From: Kwoniella bestiolae CBS 10118 | Lineage: Eukaryota > Basidiomycota > Tremellomycetes > Tremellales > Cryptococcaceae | Assembly (NCBI RefSeq): GCF_000512585.2 | Contig: NC_089246.1 | Coordinates: forward strand, 310,001 to 374,000 | Direction: 5' to 3' | Length of the DNA stretch: 64,000 nucleotides | Part shown: in pieces, positions 34,020 through 47,381 of the stretch | Numbering within the stretch: position 1 is the first letter of the stretch | Layout: the number at the start of each line of letters is the position of its first letter | Notes under the pieces: model-generated | The model's input: the letters and a program-made list of their open reading frames with translations, nothing else | What the model was told of the DNA's origin: nothing | Databases searched by the model: none | Position numbers and translations under genes: made by a program

Positions 34020-36095
34020 AACATGATTGTCAAGGATGAGAAAAGAAGGAAACCGTCTTAGTGTTGTTTTCATTTGATGTTTATACTTTGGACAATAAGG
34101 CGTTTTCTCTAGATTGGGACCAATCGGGTTATGGACATTTAGCTGGAGTTTTTCTTGTCTGGTTTGGTATGTATAAAAGGATTCCAGTTTGAATGGATGT
34201 ATAATGGATATACAAACAGTACATTTGGCATCTTCGTGCTCGTATTAATCGGTCACATAAAAAGAGCGATCTTGCAACATTTGATCGATTATGATGATGA
34301 TTACAACGATCGTACATGACATGAGACTCCGCTTTACGATCTCAGGATATTCAACATTGATTTATGAGTGACACCAACTTTCGTCAAACCAACTCGAGCC
34401 AAGCGAATGAAACTGAAACCCCAACAAGCGACATGTGAACACCCCATAATCAAGTTAAATGTCAAAGCCACACTGTAAATTGCGGATAAGCTAAACCAAG
34501 CCATTCATACGCCGCACTATAATCATTAGACACCTGCTGACGAATGCTTCATAGTATGGCTGTGTCCATGTCTCGGATGGGATCTACCTCGTTTGAATAA
34601 GCATCAACTACGCTAAATATCAAATACCGCATACCGCACCGCGTACTGTACCTTTTATTGGGATATTCGGACCAAGGGATTGGGAAGGGAAGGAACGGGA
34701 TCGTCCCGCTCTTACGTTCTCGTAAATATTCCTTATCAATTCAGGGATTTCGCCTCGTTCGACATTACTTCCGAGGGTCACTCGTGCAGTACTCGAGGAT
34801 CATTGATCAGTACTTTAGTATAATATACGACCCTCGGGATCTGGGAAAGGGGTACGACGATAAACTAAAGCCGGAAGTACATATGTTCGGAATGTCAGAA
34901 GATCGACGGAGAGTACGTATTGTATTGTACTGTGCGAGCACTCAATTTCGGTCATCCTCAGGTCGAACAATCAGCTTCCATCAGACCCTCTAAAATGAAT
35001 CCCCGGGACTATGTCAATTCATCTAGCATGACCACGAGTGCATTACGACAGCTGAGCTCTGTTCTGAACATGGATTCAGGAGAACAGCAATCAGCAGATT
35101 TGTAAATGAGCAGAGCAGGTGATGAAAAGTTGTTCGGATTCAAGTGAAGTGCCTACATCCGTACATTGTTCTACAGCCGTACGGCTGTTCCTTTGACCTA
35201 TAATTTAGCTACTAGTGTAGGAACCCGACCCGAGAGATCTCCTTTGATGCGAGCAATGTCGAAGGTATGCAGGAGTATGGAAAGCTCATTCGGTCCCGTA
35301 TGGAAATGGAGGAACCCGTTCCGCTTTCCTGCCTGGTTCTAATTATATCTTATTGTTCAACTCTCTCGAGTTTGAAGACAGTCATGTGAATGGTATGGCC
35401 CGCTTAGGGTTTGAAATACAAATGCAGATGTAGACGAAGGAATGCCGTGAGGGTACAGCATACCCCCATTGACTTGACTGATCCTAGGCCAGGCGAACTT
35501 CCTATCTCCTCTAGCATCGAGAGGTGAGCGGTCGCTCTCCTGCAATCTCAGCTTTGATCCCCTACCTTCCCGCTAATTCTCGACTCTTTCGTTCACCTAG
35601 GGACTCACATGATGTAGTTGATCCCGTTAGCGTACTATTTCTCCCTTCAATGCGTCTCCTCCTACTCTGGCTGCAGCAGCACCGGAGCAGTACTTCAGCA
35701 TTCGTGTCTCCCTCCAAGTCCAGCCGCTCGGATCGGCCCAAAGTCAAGCTGTCCTAGTCTAAAATTGAAGCGGAACGGGACAGGGTACCTGTCTCTGAGA
35801 CAAGGTCATGATCATGGGGTGACTGACGAGTGAGTAGCCTTCCAAGGGCAGAAGGAGGAAGGGTGAGTATCTTGTGATGAGGAGGAAACGGTCGGATATC
35901 ATGATCGGAAGTCTGCTGGATAGAGAAAAGTGAGTTGTCAGATATATATTGGACACCCAACTCACTCCCTCATTCTCCTCTCTTCTCTTCAATATCTCAT
36001 ATTCGTTTTTACTCACCTCGACAGGTCCTCTCCATTCTAGATATAGCGACTCTCTCATATATCCTCTGATTCCCTCCACCTCTCAACAGAACAAG
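34020..36095. other. Gene-poor spacer upstream of the CPL1-domain gene
   Basis: 2.1 kb without a supported gene. One 36-codon open frame (34994-35105, MNPRDYVNSSSMTTSALRQL start) looks slightly protein-like but has no spliced partner. The part near 36095 is pyrimidine-rich and should be the leader of the next gene. Confidence 0.4.
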
Positions 36096-37436
36096 ATGTT
36101 CTTCCCCTCCTTCCTCCTCGCTCTTCCCATCTTAGGAGCCACCGCATCCCTCCTTTCCCAAGATTCCGAGCCTTCCAACTCTACTCTATCCTCTCGACAT
36201 AATGGTGGTGGATCCTCTTCCAAGGGCTCATACCAGACTTGTGCCCGAGTAGCGGGAACCTTCGGTCATTACAAATACGATTTCGGATGTCTGTGTAAAG
36301 ACGATTTGGACGAGTATTGTAGAGATAATGGGATTCATAGTGAGATACAATGGGCGATGGACGCTTATGTGAGTTGGGCCTTCTCCGAATCACCCAGTCT
36401 ATCTCGTATGAACCTCATTCATTGACTACCTTCGTTTCCGATTTTGAGCCAACGCTGATACACCCTGTCATGCAATCCGTAGATCTCCAAATACGGTAAA
36501 ACCTCTTACTATCCCTCCAACGCCCAGCCAACATGCGACGGTCGAGGTGGCTACACCTGCGGAGCGCTATACAAGAAATCCGATGGATCGTGCTCCACTT
36601 CAGCTTGCTCGGATAATCACTGGTCAACAAATGGCTCCTGCTGTCCCAGAGGGCAGACATACTCCAACGGAAGATGTTGCGGTACGACCGGCTGTTCCTC
36701 CAATCGAGGGCAATGTACACCTATCTACACTTGTCCCCAGGGGGAGGAATACAAATCTACCAAATGCTGTAAAACCTATCTATCGGAGATCAACGGCCAG
36801 TGCGCGTGTCAAGCGGGATACGAAGATGATGGATCGAAATGTCAACCGAAGTGCAAGTCCAACGAGAAGTTAGATGGAAGAACGGGCAAATGTCAGCCTG
36901 TATGCGACGAGAATAACGGATTCACCTATCAGAAATGCAAGGGATCGAACCAACCTATATGCTGCTCGAGGGGTCAGACCGCACACAACACTGTGTGTTG
37001 CCCTAATGGTAAAGAGGAGATCAACAGCTCGGGGGTATGCTGTACCGCTGGTGTAGGAGCTAAAGTCCAGGACGGTAAATGTATTGAACCGACCTCGAAA
37101 CCTAAACCTAAAGCCAAGAAGGCCGGTATTCCTGTTCAGTTGACCCTCAAGGAGAACGTGCCCTATGGAATGGAGGAGAATAGGAATGGTCAGCTCTGTC
37201 CTGCTAGGATGGCTGCCTGTCCTGTTGAGGGAAGGCAGGAAGGGGAGTACGAATGTATCAACCCGCTCGAAGACCTTCAGTCATGCGGTGGATGTTCGTC
37301 GATGGGTACCGGCCAGGATTGCTCGGCTATACCTGGTGCGAGGTGGATGGGGTGTAATCTGGGTAAATGCCAGGTTTATTCGTGTATGAAGGGATGGAAA
37401 TTGAACGGAGATGGAACGGCTTGTGAGAGGAAGTAG
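36096..37436 (+). CDS. Secreted cysteine-rich protein with CPL1-like domain
   Basis: Two exons, 36096-36368 and 36483-37436; 408 aa. A signal peptide covers residues 1 to about 18 (MFFPSFLLALPILGATAS). About 40 cysteines follow in regular, EGF-like spacing (CCPRGQ, CCGTTGC, CACQAGYEDDGSKC). A short basic Lys/Pro linker (KPKPKAKKAG) leads to the C-terminal domain: CPARMAACPVEG...YECINPLEDLQSCGGC...GQDCSAIPGARWMGC...CQVYSCMKGWKLNGDGTAC. This is the pattern of the fungal CPL1 domain, named after a secreted Cryptococcus neoformans protein tied to capsule and host macrophage response. The protein is probably extracellular or wall-associated; whether it is the orthologue of CPL1 cannot be decided here. 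No GPI signal. Confidence 0.85.
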
Positions 37437-37905
37437 AAGATGGATAGAATGATAGATCTTGGGATTTCAGCAGGATGGACAATGACATTCACATTCGTTT
37501 GAATCACTTTAATTTGTAATATATCATAGTATAATATTTTTGGGTATCAATGGACTTTTACCGTTATAATTAGTAGAGCAGTACTTCAATTTCTTATAAT
37601 AGACATTTGGAGTGGTCGTAGAATCCAATAGAAATATACATGTACAATGTATGAATGCCTTCACCTTCTCTTCTACCCTTCATTCCTCGTACAACCGCTT
37701 CTTATGAGATGACTTGTCCACCTCGACAGAAGGATGATATTATAGGCCAATGCCCGAAACACGGTGGACATGACAAGTGGAGGTCATTAATATTATTCTT
37801 GCTTTCGTTCTCTCTGAAGTTTCGGATCTGGGCGAGGGATCTTCGAACAATCAACAAACCTCTTCTCATCCCATATGCCTGTCATCTCATCTGCCCAAAC
37901 CTATC
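37437..37905. other. Spacer between two plus-strand genes
   Basis: 469 bp. AT-rich part at 37500-37640 suits a polyadenylation region; the rest is the presumed promoter of the next gene. Confidence 0.45.
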
Positions 37906-39381
37906 ATGCTGAGCAGGAGCATAGTCTCCAAGAGGGCAGCATGCCCAGCGTGCAGATTGTTCTCCGCAATATCCACTTCCGCTTCTACTACTGATTCTGC
38001 TTCATCTCCAACCTCATCATCTTCTCGGCAGAATATGACGAAATCAATCATCTTCACTTCGCCTATATACGACACATCCTCGTCCACCACTGAACGACGG
38101 TCTCTGAGAGATCATCGGAGAAGCTTGATGGATCAGGATAGGGATGAGCGGAAAGTGGTAGATGATGATCCGTATCGTAGGTCTTGTTCTGAGCATCAAG
38201 CTATAGCAACATGGATATAGCTGATCATGTCCTCCTATCTACCTCTTTAGAGGTGATGCTCAACTCGCCAATGAGACAATGTATAGTGACCCGTCAAAAG
38301 CTACCCTCAGGTGAGCATACCCTCCTACATGCATCTGTATAGACACTCATGGATAATTCAGTACTGACCGAGTATCTCCATGAGAACCAGCATTCATGAT
38401 CAACCTTCGTCCCACCTACTTCCCTCCCACTGCAACAGACGAGGCATCATCCCCATCGCTCAAGCTCTTACCTGATCGGGTGACTTCCAGAGGACGGACG
38501 AAGAAAGGTAAAGGTGCGTGGGTGACGTGTAATGAGGGTATCATAGCTGGATTAATGAGTAAGAAAGGTAAGTCGTCTCTATATGATTCCACAACGAAAA
38601 TGACAAGGAGAAAGTATATCGGAATACTGATACTGGTCGAACCGATGCTATAGGCCCACATATAGGCTTTCTTCGACATTACCCATCTATCACCATACCC
38701 GAGAACATCCAATTTATAATCCACCATCAACTACTGGAAAGAATTAAGATTGAGTTGCAGAATCTGTCAAATACATTGAACAGTCTATCACCCCGGCCTC
38801 GGCGAGAGAGTACCACTTCCGAAGATAGGTCTGCCTCATCGGGTGATATGGGATACAAGCCTATCATGAGGAGATTGACCAATGCCCAAGTATCTTCCAT
38901 CCCCGGTTTATCCAATACAATACTCCCTGATGGAGTATCCGTACATCCCCATCCCTCATCAAGCGTAGATAGATTTCAAGGCGACATCATAGCTCTACTA
39001 GACATCTCCAATCTTTCCCCTCCCGCATCCAAAAGCACGGATCAAGACGATACAACCAAAGTTGCTATCCCGCTCATCCCTATCCAAGGCAAATCGATCC
39101 CACTATACACCCTCTCCACCCTCTTCCCTCCCTCTCTTCACACAGAACTAGATTCGCAGATAAAGAAGATCCTATCGATAGAAAGACGATCCAAACGACG
39201 GTCAATCCTGCGTCTGGGCTTGGGTGCTGGTTCAGGACCAAAGCAGAAATCTGATCTATCAGATATAATAGCTCTGTATAGTCATCCTTCCACCGAGGAC
39301 AGAAGAGGTATATCGGGTATACCGCTTGCGGTCGCTTTATGGCGGATACGATGTTTCTTGGGATATGGTTGGGGATCATAA
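37906..39381 (+). CDS. YlxR/DUF448-like protein with mitochondrial-type N-terminus
   Basis: Exons 37906-38176, 38221-38310, 38391-38567, 38654-39381; 421 aa. The N-terminus (MLSRSIVSKRAACPACRLFS) is basic and acid-free, as in mitochondrial presequences. Residues about 110-180 show the YlxR plan: a first strand PMRQCIVTRQKLPSAFMINL, then RTKKGKGAWVTCNEGIIAGL, which matches the bacterial R-C-V...GRGAWVT motif followed by a helix. Bacterial YlxR is a small RNA-binding protein encoded in the nusA-infB operon and linked to RNase P. The remaining 240 residues are Ser-rich and not recognised, with a basic KRRSILRL patch. The role is probably in mitochondrial RNA metabolism (inference). Tail to tail with SSD1. 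Confidence 0.7.
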
Positions 39382-39780
39382 TTGTTGAATGACACTGGTA
39401 CAGGGGGAAGAGTATCGCATCGTGTGAGTTTTTTTGTGTTGTAGGTTGTAGGTTGTACCATCTTACCTTCTTACCGTCTTATCATCATGGTAAATGCCCT
39501 GTAATCCTAGATATAGCATTCCGACTTTCACTGCCCATCAAACGTTGATTTAATGAGGAAGACAATACACAGCTGAGGCATCGTAAGGACACACGTGTTG
39601 CAGCACCAGATGCACGATTCTAACATTGCATTTTCATGAATACTAAACTAAACTGAAACACGTATATTACATTTACTTGAAAGCACAAACATCCTCTCAT
39701 AAGACATGTTTGTCGTATACTGCACGACACTTCTACCGTTTATGAAATTCCTTCCACTCATACTCCATGCTCTTCACACT
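39382..39780. terminator. Convergent 3' region of the YlxR-like gene and SSD1
   Basis: 399 bp between opposing stops; contains ttgtaggttgtaggttgta direct repeats at about 39440. No gene. Confidence 0.4.
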
Positions 39781-42700
39781 TCACGCAGCATATGGATTAC
39801 CTAGCACATTGAATCGTCAGTACTCTACTCGGGCAGCCACAACCATGGCAATCTGAAAAGAGAATCCAAACTCACAAGCGTAAACCACAAGTACAGGAGG
39901 AGATTTTGAAATATCGCTCGTAATAATTACCGGCAAATTCGACAATTCCCTTATATCCTGGATCCTGTGTCTCCCGGAGGCATCACTTCGTAATCCCTCG
40001 AACAACTCTTTATCGATCTTACCACCCGTACTGCCACTGGAAGATTTCAAGTATTGTTTCGATCTTGAAATTTCATTAGAGGCAGAAGGGGATGGATGGG
40101 GAGTATCGAATAATGATTTCTCTTCTTGCGATTGTGAGATTGATGTTCCTATTGATGTTCGCAATTTCTCAGAGATCGATTTGATCTTGAGGATATTTGA
40201 GTCGTCCGGTGAAGTTTCTACCAGGAAGCTCAGGACGTCTTGCGTGGTCCAGTAGAGTGAGAGGATGTCTTTGTGCTCGTCGTATACTACGTTCTCAACT
40301 GGCATCTTGTCGACGTGGACTCGCTTCTCGATACCGAATTCGGGCTGCGCGAGTATGTATGTGTCAGTGAGCAGCTCCATATGACTAGGCTATCCCTTGA
40401 TCAGATGTGGGAAGCCATCACCACTCACAATTACTACATCAAACGCAGCGTCCAAAACACCAGTAACCTTAGCTTGTCTAATAACAGGTCCATATTTTTC
40501 CGTAAGATCGTGTATGAGTAAACAGAGATATAGGTGGATGGATTGTTCCTCGGCAAGTTTGGCAGATTGTTTCTTCATATTGCATTGTTGAGCACATTTA
40601 GCAACCTGATCTCGGTCCATCAGGAATTTCACGTCGTTCGGGTTGGCTGATTGTAAAAGATACATCAGCTTAGCGGAGTTGCACAAGGCCCACAGCAGTC
40701 ACTTACGACTTGTCAAGCATGCATCGAGCATCCTATGCACCAGTACATCTGCGTATCGTCGAATTGGCGACTATACACATGAACGTCAGCTTTAAGAGCC
40801 CATGACCTCGTGTCAAAACTAGCTCACGGTGAAATGGGTGTATAATGGAGAGTTCAGTGCCCAGTGAGAGTACTTGGCGATATCGAGCATACCAGTACAG
40901 AAGTATCGAGCTCTGTTCTCAGCGTGGGGAATGATCAGCTATCAGTCCCACCCTTGCCTGAACAGCTTTTCCCAACCACTGACCTCTGCATAGCCTTCTT
41001 CTTGAGCAACTCCAAACATAGCGCAGTATCTTTGTCCTTGACACCTTCGAAAGATCTCTGCAGGGTACCGGCAGAAGTAGCATCCATTTCGAAGCCAAGT
41101 CTCTGAGCTCGTTTGACGAAGCCGTCCTGTGATACACATCAGATTAGAATTCACGACCAGAAGAGGTGAGCGGTAGGGGAATGCAAAGCTTACCAGTCTT
41201 CTCTCAATAGGAGCCTCGTGCCTTCTCAAGAGAGCTTGCTCAGGTAGACCATTGGCAATGACATGAGCGACCGAGATATTCGCGAGTAGCATGAACTGCA
41301 AACATCAGAGAGTTAGCAGACGGCCAGGATTTTTCAAGAGAATACAACGCCTAACTCACCTCTTCAACCAAAGAGTTCGCTTCACTCTTTTTGACCCCGT
41401 CCACATCTATGGGTTTTCCGCCTTCGTCCAAGGAGAAAGATACCTTGAGCTTGTTACTTAGTATGGCGCCCTCGTCAAGTCGTCTCTTTCTGATCTTGGA
41501 AGCGAGGTCCTGCACCAATGAACGGACATGAGCTTGTGAGTTATTCGGCATGAAGGATGGGTAGAAAGCTCACGTGTAAGATTTTGATATCTTCCTCGAT
41601 CTCCTTGACTTCTCCACCAGGCACTTTAAATGCATCGATTGAGTTTCCATTGATAACTTCTTGAGCATCGTTGTATGATAGTTTGGCGTTTGATCTACGT
41701 CCGCACTAATTGATCAGCTGACACGTCTGGATTTTGACGCAAAATATCCAGCTTACTTGATAATACTCCTTGCGAATTTCCTATCCTTGACGATACCATC
41801 CTGATCGAAAGTGAACAAAGCCGAGAACGTCAATCTCTCCACATCCGGTACTAGACTGCACAGCTCTTCCGACAATTGAGGTGGAAGCATGGGTACGGCC
41901 CTTTGCACAAGGTAGACACTCGTAGCTCTCTTTCTCGCTTCTCGATCGATAGCGGTGTTTGCTTTGACTGAATGATGACGGGGAATATCAGCTGAGGTGC
42001 TCTAGGCTAGATCTAGCTGACTCACCGAAATATGACACGTCGGCAATGTGGACTCCAACAGTGTATGTGCCGTCGTCGTTCTTCTTAATCGACAAAGCAT
42101 CATCTAGATCTTTAGCAGTGGGAGGGTCGATCGTGAAGGTTCGTTGATCTCGGAGATCAGTTCGTACTTCGTACTCTCGATCGGGTATACTACACGATTC
42201 ACAAGTAAATCTCAGCTTGGGGTACATGTATTGCAAATAAGCTAACCTACCTCCAAGGTACGGGTGGAAGACATTTCATGGTGAGATCCGTAAATTCCTC
42301 AGTTGGAAAATTGCAGTCCTTCAACAAAGCGCTAGTCTCAACTTCGACATCGCCAATTGGACCGAGTTCTTCGACGAGCGTACCAAATGGATGGAGAGAT
42401 GTGCTATACCATCTCATGGTCAGCATTGTCCGTTTTCAAGATTGTGAGGGCCGATGATAATGTCGGTGATGACACGTAAGGAAAAGTGGTTGGTGAGACA
42501 GAAGCCGGAGGTTAAGACGGAAGGAGGGCAAGATGGAAGAAGGTCAAAAGTTACGATTAAAGACCTTTACTCACATTGGCCATCTCTTAATCGTAGCAAC
42601 AAACAACTTATCCCCATAGGTATCAGGATTATCGATAAAGTCCGCCGGCGCTTGTTCAGTAGGGATAGCAATGAGAGGTACCCTCTTATCGGTAGGTTTG

Positions 42701-45700
42701 AACCAGACAATCTTAGGTCGTTGTTCAGGTTCATCTCTTCTACCACCCTTATCACCATCACGTTCTCTTCTTTCGAGTTCCTGTTTCTCTTTGGTAGCTG
42801 CAGAGGAAGGTCGGAGGACACCAAGTTGGCCAGAGAAGAGTTGTCCAGGCATACGTTCGACCTGTAACACGGAGAAGAGATCGTCAGCCTTGTTATCTCA
42901 TGTCAGAGCTTCCGCACCTCCAAGGAGAAGCGAACAAAACGCATAGGAAGTCATGCCCAGAGGTGAGGAGAATCGAGATGACAGCAGAGAACAAGAAAAG
43001 GGGATAATGAAGCAAAAAAGAGAGTGGAACCGGTGACGGAATCGCCGAAAGACAGCAGGAGGATCACAGAAAGTCAGAGAAGTAAAGTAGAACCACCACT
43101 CACAACAGCCACAACATGCCCCGCATAAGTAGGTTTCGTCTCATCATTAACCTCCTCATCATCGAACAAAGTCAAACCCTGACCCTCAACTTCCACGTCG
43201 TCCTTCTTCTTCTCGATCCGCTTGACCGAGGAAGGTTTCAAATCATAAGCGGCGTTCTCCTCCTTCTTTCGTTTCTTCTCCTCCTTATCCTTCTTCGTAC
43301 CCCACACCTCATCCACATCGAGCAATTCGACCGCGACTATATCCCCCTCCAATGCTCTATTACGATCTTTGGATCCACAGATGTAGATGTCCGCCTCGAG
43401 CACGTCGGTAGCTACGTATGCGTCTGATCGGTTCTTCTTGTTCACTCTCAAAACACCCACAACCAGTTTCCCAGCCTGGAGTAAAGGTGGTAATGACGCT
43501 TGCGGGAGGTAAGGCGCGAACAAGGATTTACGTTGTGGGCCCTGAGAGGTCTGTTGTAACTGCATTTGGAAGGCTTGTTGTTGTTGCCAAAGGGATTGTC
43601 CCATCGGAGTTTGCAGGGTCGTAGCGGCCAGTAAGTTTGGTAGCATATTGGGGAAACTGAACGAAGCCATCTTACTATGACCTCCTCCGGCTGCTGCTCT
43701 GAATTGAGCGAGGGATTGAAGTTGTGCTTGAGCAGCGGCGAGATCTGCAACCTGCATAGCTCCACCGGTGTTACCCACTGAGCCACCGCCTGATACTCTC
43801 CAATTACCAGATTCGAAGCCTGATCGACTGCCCGATCGATGATGACCGAAACCTCGTTCGCCATTCGCGACTCCATCTTCAGGGATGGGGATCTCACCAC
43901 TGATGGATCCGAATCCTGCACCGTGGCCGGCAGCCTTGTTGAAGACGTTCACACTGTGTCGTCGAGAATGACCGCCATTGGAGGGTACAGGTGGAGGAGG
44001 CATCTCACCGATCGTTCGGAGAGCGCGAGGTTGATCGACTTCTTCGGATCGGTCAGGGAGCTCAGTAGGGATAGTAGCGGATGGTAAGCTGGATTGAACG
44101 CGTCGATGTCGAGAGAGGGTCTGCGAGGGTGTTTGCTTTTGTTGCATGGCACTGTTAAGCTGGCTGAGAGCGGACGATCCCTGAGTTGACATTTCCTCTT
44201 GCATGAGAGCTTTCTGCTTAGCTTGTAAGGCTTCGATCTCTTGCTGGATGGCAAGCTGAATTTGTAAGATCAGCGAGTGTCATTCTTTCAAATCTTACAG
44301 CCAAGCTGACATACCTGTTGTTGCATAGCAGCCGACATCTCACTTCCCGTCCTCTTGTGAGCTCTAGCAGCGAGACCAGCTAATCCAGTAGCTGCCGCAC
44401 CGCCGATTCCTTCAGACCTATTGACAACAACAGGAGGCGAGGTATGATGAGCCGAAGGAGGTGACATTGACTCTCTAGCTGAGCTCTTATCAGAGATACT
44501 CTCGCTCTTCACATGTTTGGGTTTTGCCCCGAAAGTGAAAGACGGAGCAAGTTGGGGTCGTCCAGTAGGTCCAAGCGAAAATTGAGATTGGGATTGCTGG
44601 AGTTCAGGTTCCTCATCCTCCACAAAGACAGGTTGATTTTTCATGGTCTCAGCTATAGCTCTCGCTCTAGCTTCCTCTTGCTGTTGGAGTAATTGAGCTT
44701 GCTGGATCTCGTAGAGCTGTTGCGCCTGGGCGAGTTGCAGGGCAGTTTGCTGTTGTTGTTGTTGAGCGGCACGTTGTTGGGCCAAAGCCTGGAATCGGGG
44801 CGCAATGAAATTTCCCATCTGGCCGTGTGGATGTTGGACTTGCTGCTGTTGTTGTTGTTGCTGCTGTTGAGCTAATTGTTGACTGGCAGCAATTTGAGCC
44901 TGGAGCAATTGGATGTACTGGAACTGATGTTGGTGCGCGGCGAGCAGCTGTTGTTGTTGGTATTGCATTTCAGCCTGTTGAGCGAATGATAATGGTGAAT
45001 GATCTTCGTCAACCTCTGGATGAGAAGAAAGGTTTTGATAAAGTGGGGGAAGAGAGTTATTGTACATCTGTACGGGTGATGTGGGTTGGTTGGTATTGAA
45101 AGCTGAACCAGCCGACGCTCTTCGATTGGTATTGGTAGCGCTACTTTGAGACACCGATCTGGGGTGGAGTACACTCGCAGGTGGGATGGATGCAATGGGA
45201 GATACGGACAGACCCATTTGAGAGTTTACGGGAGAGCTCGCAGGCTGGAAAGAAGGGGTGAAGCTAGGTGCATCCGCTTTCAACTTTTTCGAGGAGTTTG
45301 AGCTGGTCGATGTAGAAGAGTTGGGGATCGCTACTGCTTCGGTTGTAGTAGATTTGGTGGTAGTCGCAGAGATGGGCGATTCCTTCGATGCACTCGCACT
45401 GACCGATCTTGAGCCATTGGAACTTCCAGTGGAAGGAGCAGAGGTAGGAAGGGTTTTCAGATCGGAGATCATCTTTTGCAAGGAAGCCAAAGCATCACCA
45501 CCAGATTGAGCGTTATGTTTCTTGGTAGCGGCATCGACAGCAGCTTCCATAGCTGTTCTAGGTGCAGATACAGCCGCATGGATAGATTTGGGAGCAGTAT
45601 CTTGTGCTTGTGCGTTGGAATTGGAGTTCTGGGAGGAAGGTCTACCGAGAGGATCATTGGAGTTGACGTTGGTATTGATCGGGTTGGGTCTCTTGTTGTT

Positions 45701-46078
45701 TGAATTTGGTTTTTTGCCTTTGTTCTTCTGACCATCTGTCTTTTCACCTTCTTTGCCCTTCTTATTTCCACCGCCTTTCTTGGGTTGGTTCCCAGTTGGA
45801 GTGTTCTCCGCACCGCCCGCACCGACGCCAAGACTTACTCCACCGCTGATGGTGGTAGTTGGCCCGCTCTGTTTCTTCTTGTCTGGATTCCTACTTTCAG
45901 ATCTCGACGAAGCGTTGGAGTTGCTCCTTGAGATATTGGTAGAAGATCGACCACCGCCCCTTCCACGCGATGAACCGTTACTTCTCTGAGAGTTGGCAGA
46001 AGAGGGTCGAGAAGGGTTGTTGGAGGGTGGAGCGAGGGAGGAAGTGGTAGGTGTGGGCGCGACGATCGAGTCGGCCAT
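39781..46078 (-). CDS. SSD1: SSD1/Sts5 RNA-binding translational regulator
   Basis: Exons (3' to 5') 39781-39800, 39876-40344, 40429-40646, 40707-40770, 40828-40912, 40984-41126, 41194-41295, 41360-41509, 41574-41694, 41757-41967, 42026-42189, 42251-42412, 42575-42861, 43104-44255, 44315-46078; 1703 aa, phase closes. Ssd1 binds mRNA leaders of wall and polarity genes and is controlled by the Ndr kinase Cbk1. The first 820 residues are disordered: Ser/Asn/Pro-rich, then Gln-rich with CAG/CAA runs (about 44725-44870). Cold-shock domains begin near SLFAPYLPQ (about 830). The RNB domain holds TIDPPTAKDLDDALS, RARYFCTGMLDIAKY and SPIRRYADVLVHRM. The family is known as nuclease-dead, although the acidic cluster is present here. 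Five HxRxxS sites lie in the N-terminal part. A GTGAGT on the minus strand at 46509-46514 suggests a leader intron. Confidence 0.94.
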
Positions 46079-46617
46079 TATGATAGATGGGGTCGTGGCA
46101 AGATTAGGGAGGGGTCAAGTATGATATGATATGAGTATGAATGAAAGGATCGATCGAGGGGCAGGGTACTAGATGTATACGTGGAGTTGTCAGCGTTGGC
46201 GATGTTACTCTGTTATAGTGAATCAATGCGATGGCGAGGTGAGTGCAGAGTGGATATGGGAAGATGATATAAGCCAATAGTCATGTCAAAGGAAGATTCG
46301 TATAGATTGAATAGAGATGGAGAATGAGAGAGCAGGATGGTGTGTCCGCGGTGCTCGTACCGAGGTTCACCATTCCGATCTACGTGACATCTCATCCACC
46401 ATTCCATCTCCTCCGTGATATCCAGTGATATAGCATAGCTCCAACAAAGAAGCACAGACCATCCACCCAGTCACACGCTGCAGTATACGATGAGCAGGAG
46501 AGTACTCCACTCACCTAGTCTATGATCGCACAGCAGGAGCAATGGTAGTGATGATGTAGTCTAATCTAGTGATCTGTCTTGATTGACAGGTATGTGTATG
46601 TATAAAAGACAGTTCAC

Positions 46618-46649
<32 letters not shown>

Positions 46650-47381
46650 ATGAGTGTACAATATGAGATGTGAGATATGGTATATGCGATGTGGATGATG
46701 AGAGTGACAGTGAGATGAAACTGAATGAGGTGTCAAGGTGACCAGTGCACTGTCCTCAATCCTCAACTACGAGTACGGGTTATACCCCTGCTACTGTCCT
46801 GCACTACTGTATGGTGGATCATGACGACACGACTACTGCACTACAGTGTGGCGGTGATCACGCGCGTCGACCTTGGCTGCATATATATATATATACCTTG
46901 GCCACGTTTCATTGGATAATCCACAGGTCCACAATCCATGCAATTGGATGGGATGGGTTGGGTCAGGATGCTCCAGATACTGCGTCGATCACCTTACATA
47001 GATTCAATAATATTCATTCATTCAGTTATCAATCATTGATATATACACACATGTACAAATAGATACATGATAAGGAACAAAAATACACAATCATATATAC
47101 AATGGATTGATTCAAGTTATATACAGTATATACAAACAATCAAGGTCAAATCGATCATTTGAAAGCAACAAGAACAGTTTAGGCAGCAAATTAAATTATA
47201 TCATAAGCCATAAGCATCTGAAAAAGAGGAGGGATAACCAGTGAAACCCCACAGCGAGGCTAAGGTAGATAGATACACAGTTCGATGAATCGTTCTCTTT
47301 TCCTAACATTGAGTTTCCTGATAAGAGTCCAAAGTGTTTTCTCATATCATCGTCCAGTGAACAAGTTGATGTTGAAACAGC
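46079..47381. other. SSD1 leader/promoter and 3' side of the bZIP gene
   Basis: 1.3 kb without a gene. Near SSD1 there is a possible 5'UTR intron donor (46514). A (GA)n tract lies at 46619-46642 and an (AT)n tract at 46881-46896. Very AT-rich from 47020 to 47200, fitting the bZIP 3' end. Confidence 0.5.
46619..46642. repeat. (GA)n microsatellite
   Basis: An uninterrupted run of about 12 GA units, upstream of SSD1; on the SSD1 strand this is a CT tract, a common promoter or leader element in fungi. Confidence 0.9.

Noticed and set aside
44693..44875. Leucine-rich plus-strand frame opposite SSD1
   Set aside because: Antisense reading of the CAG/CAA glutamine runs, not a gene.
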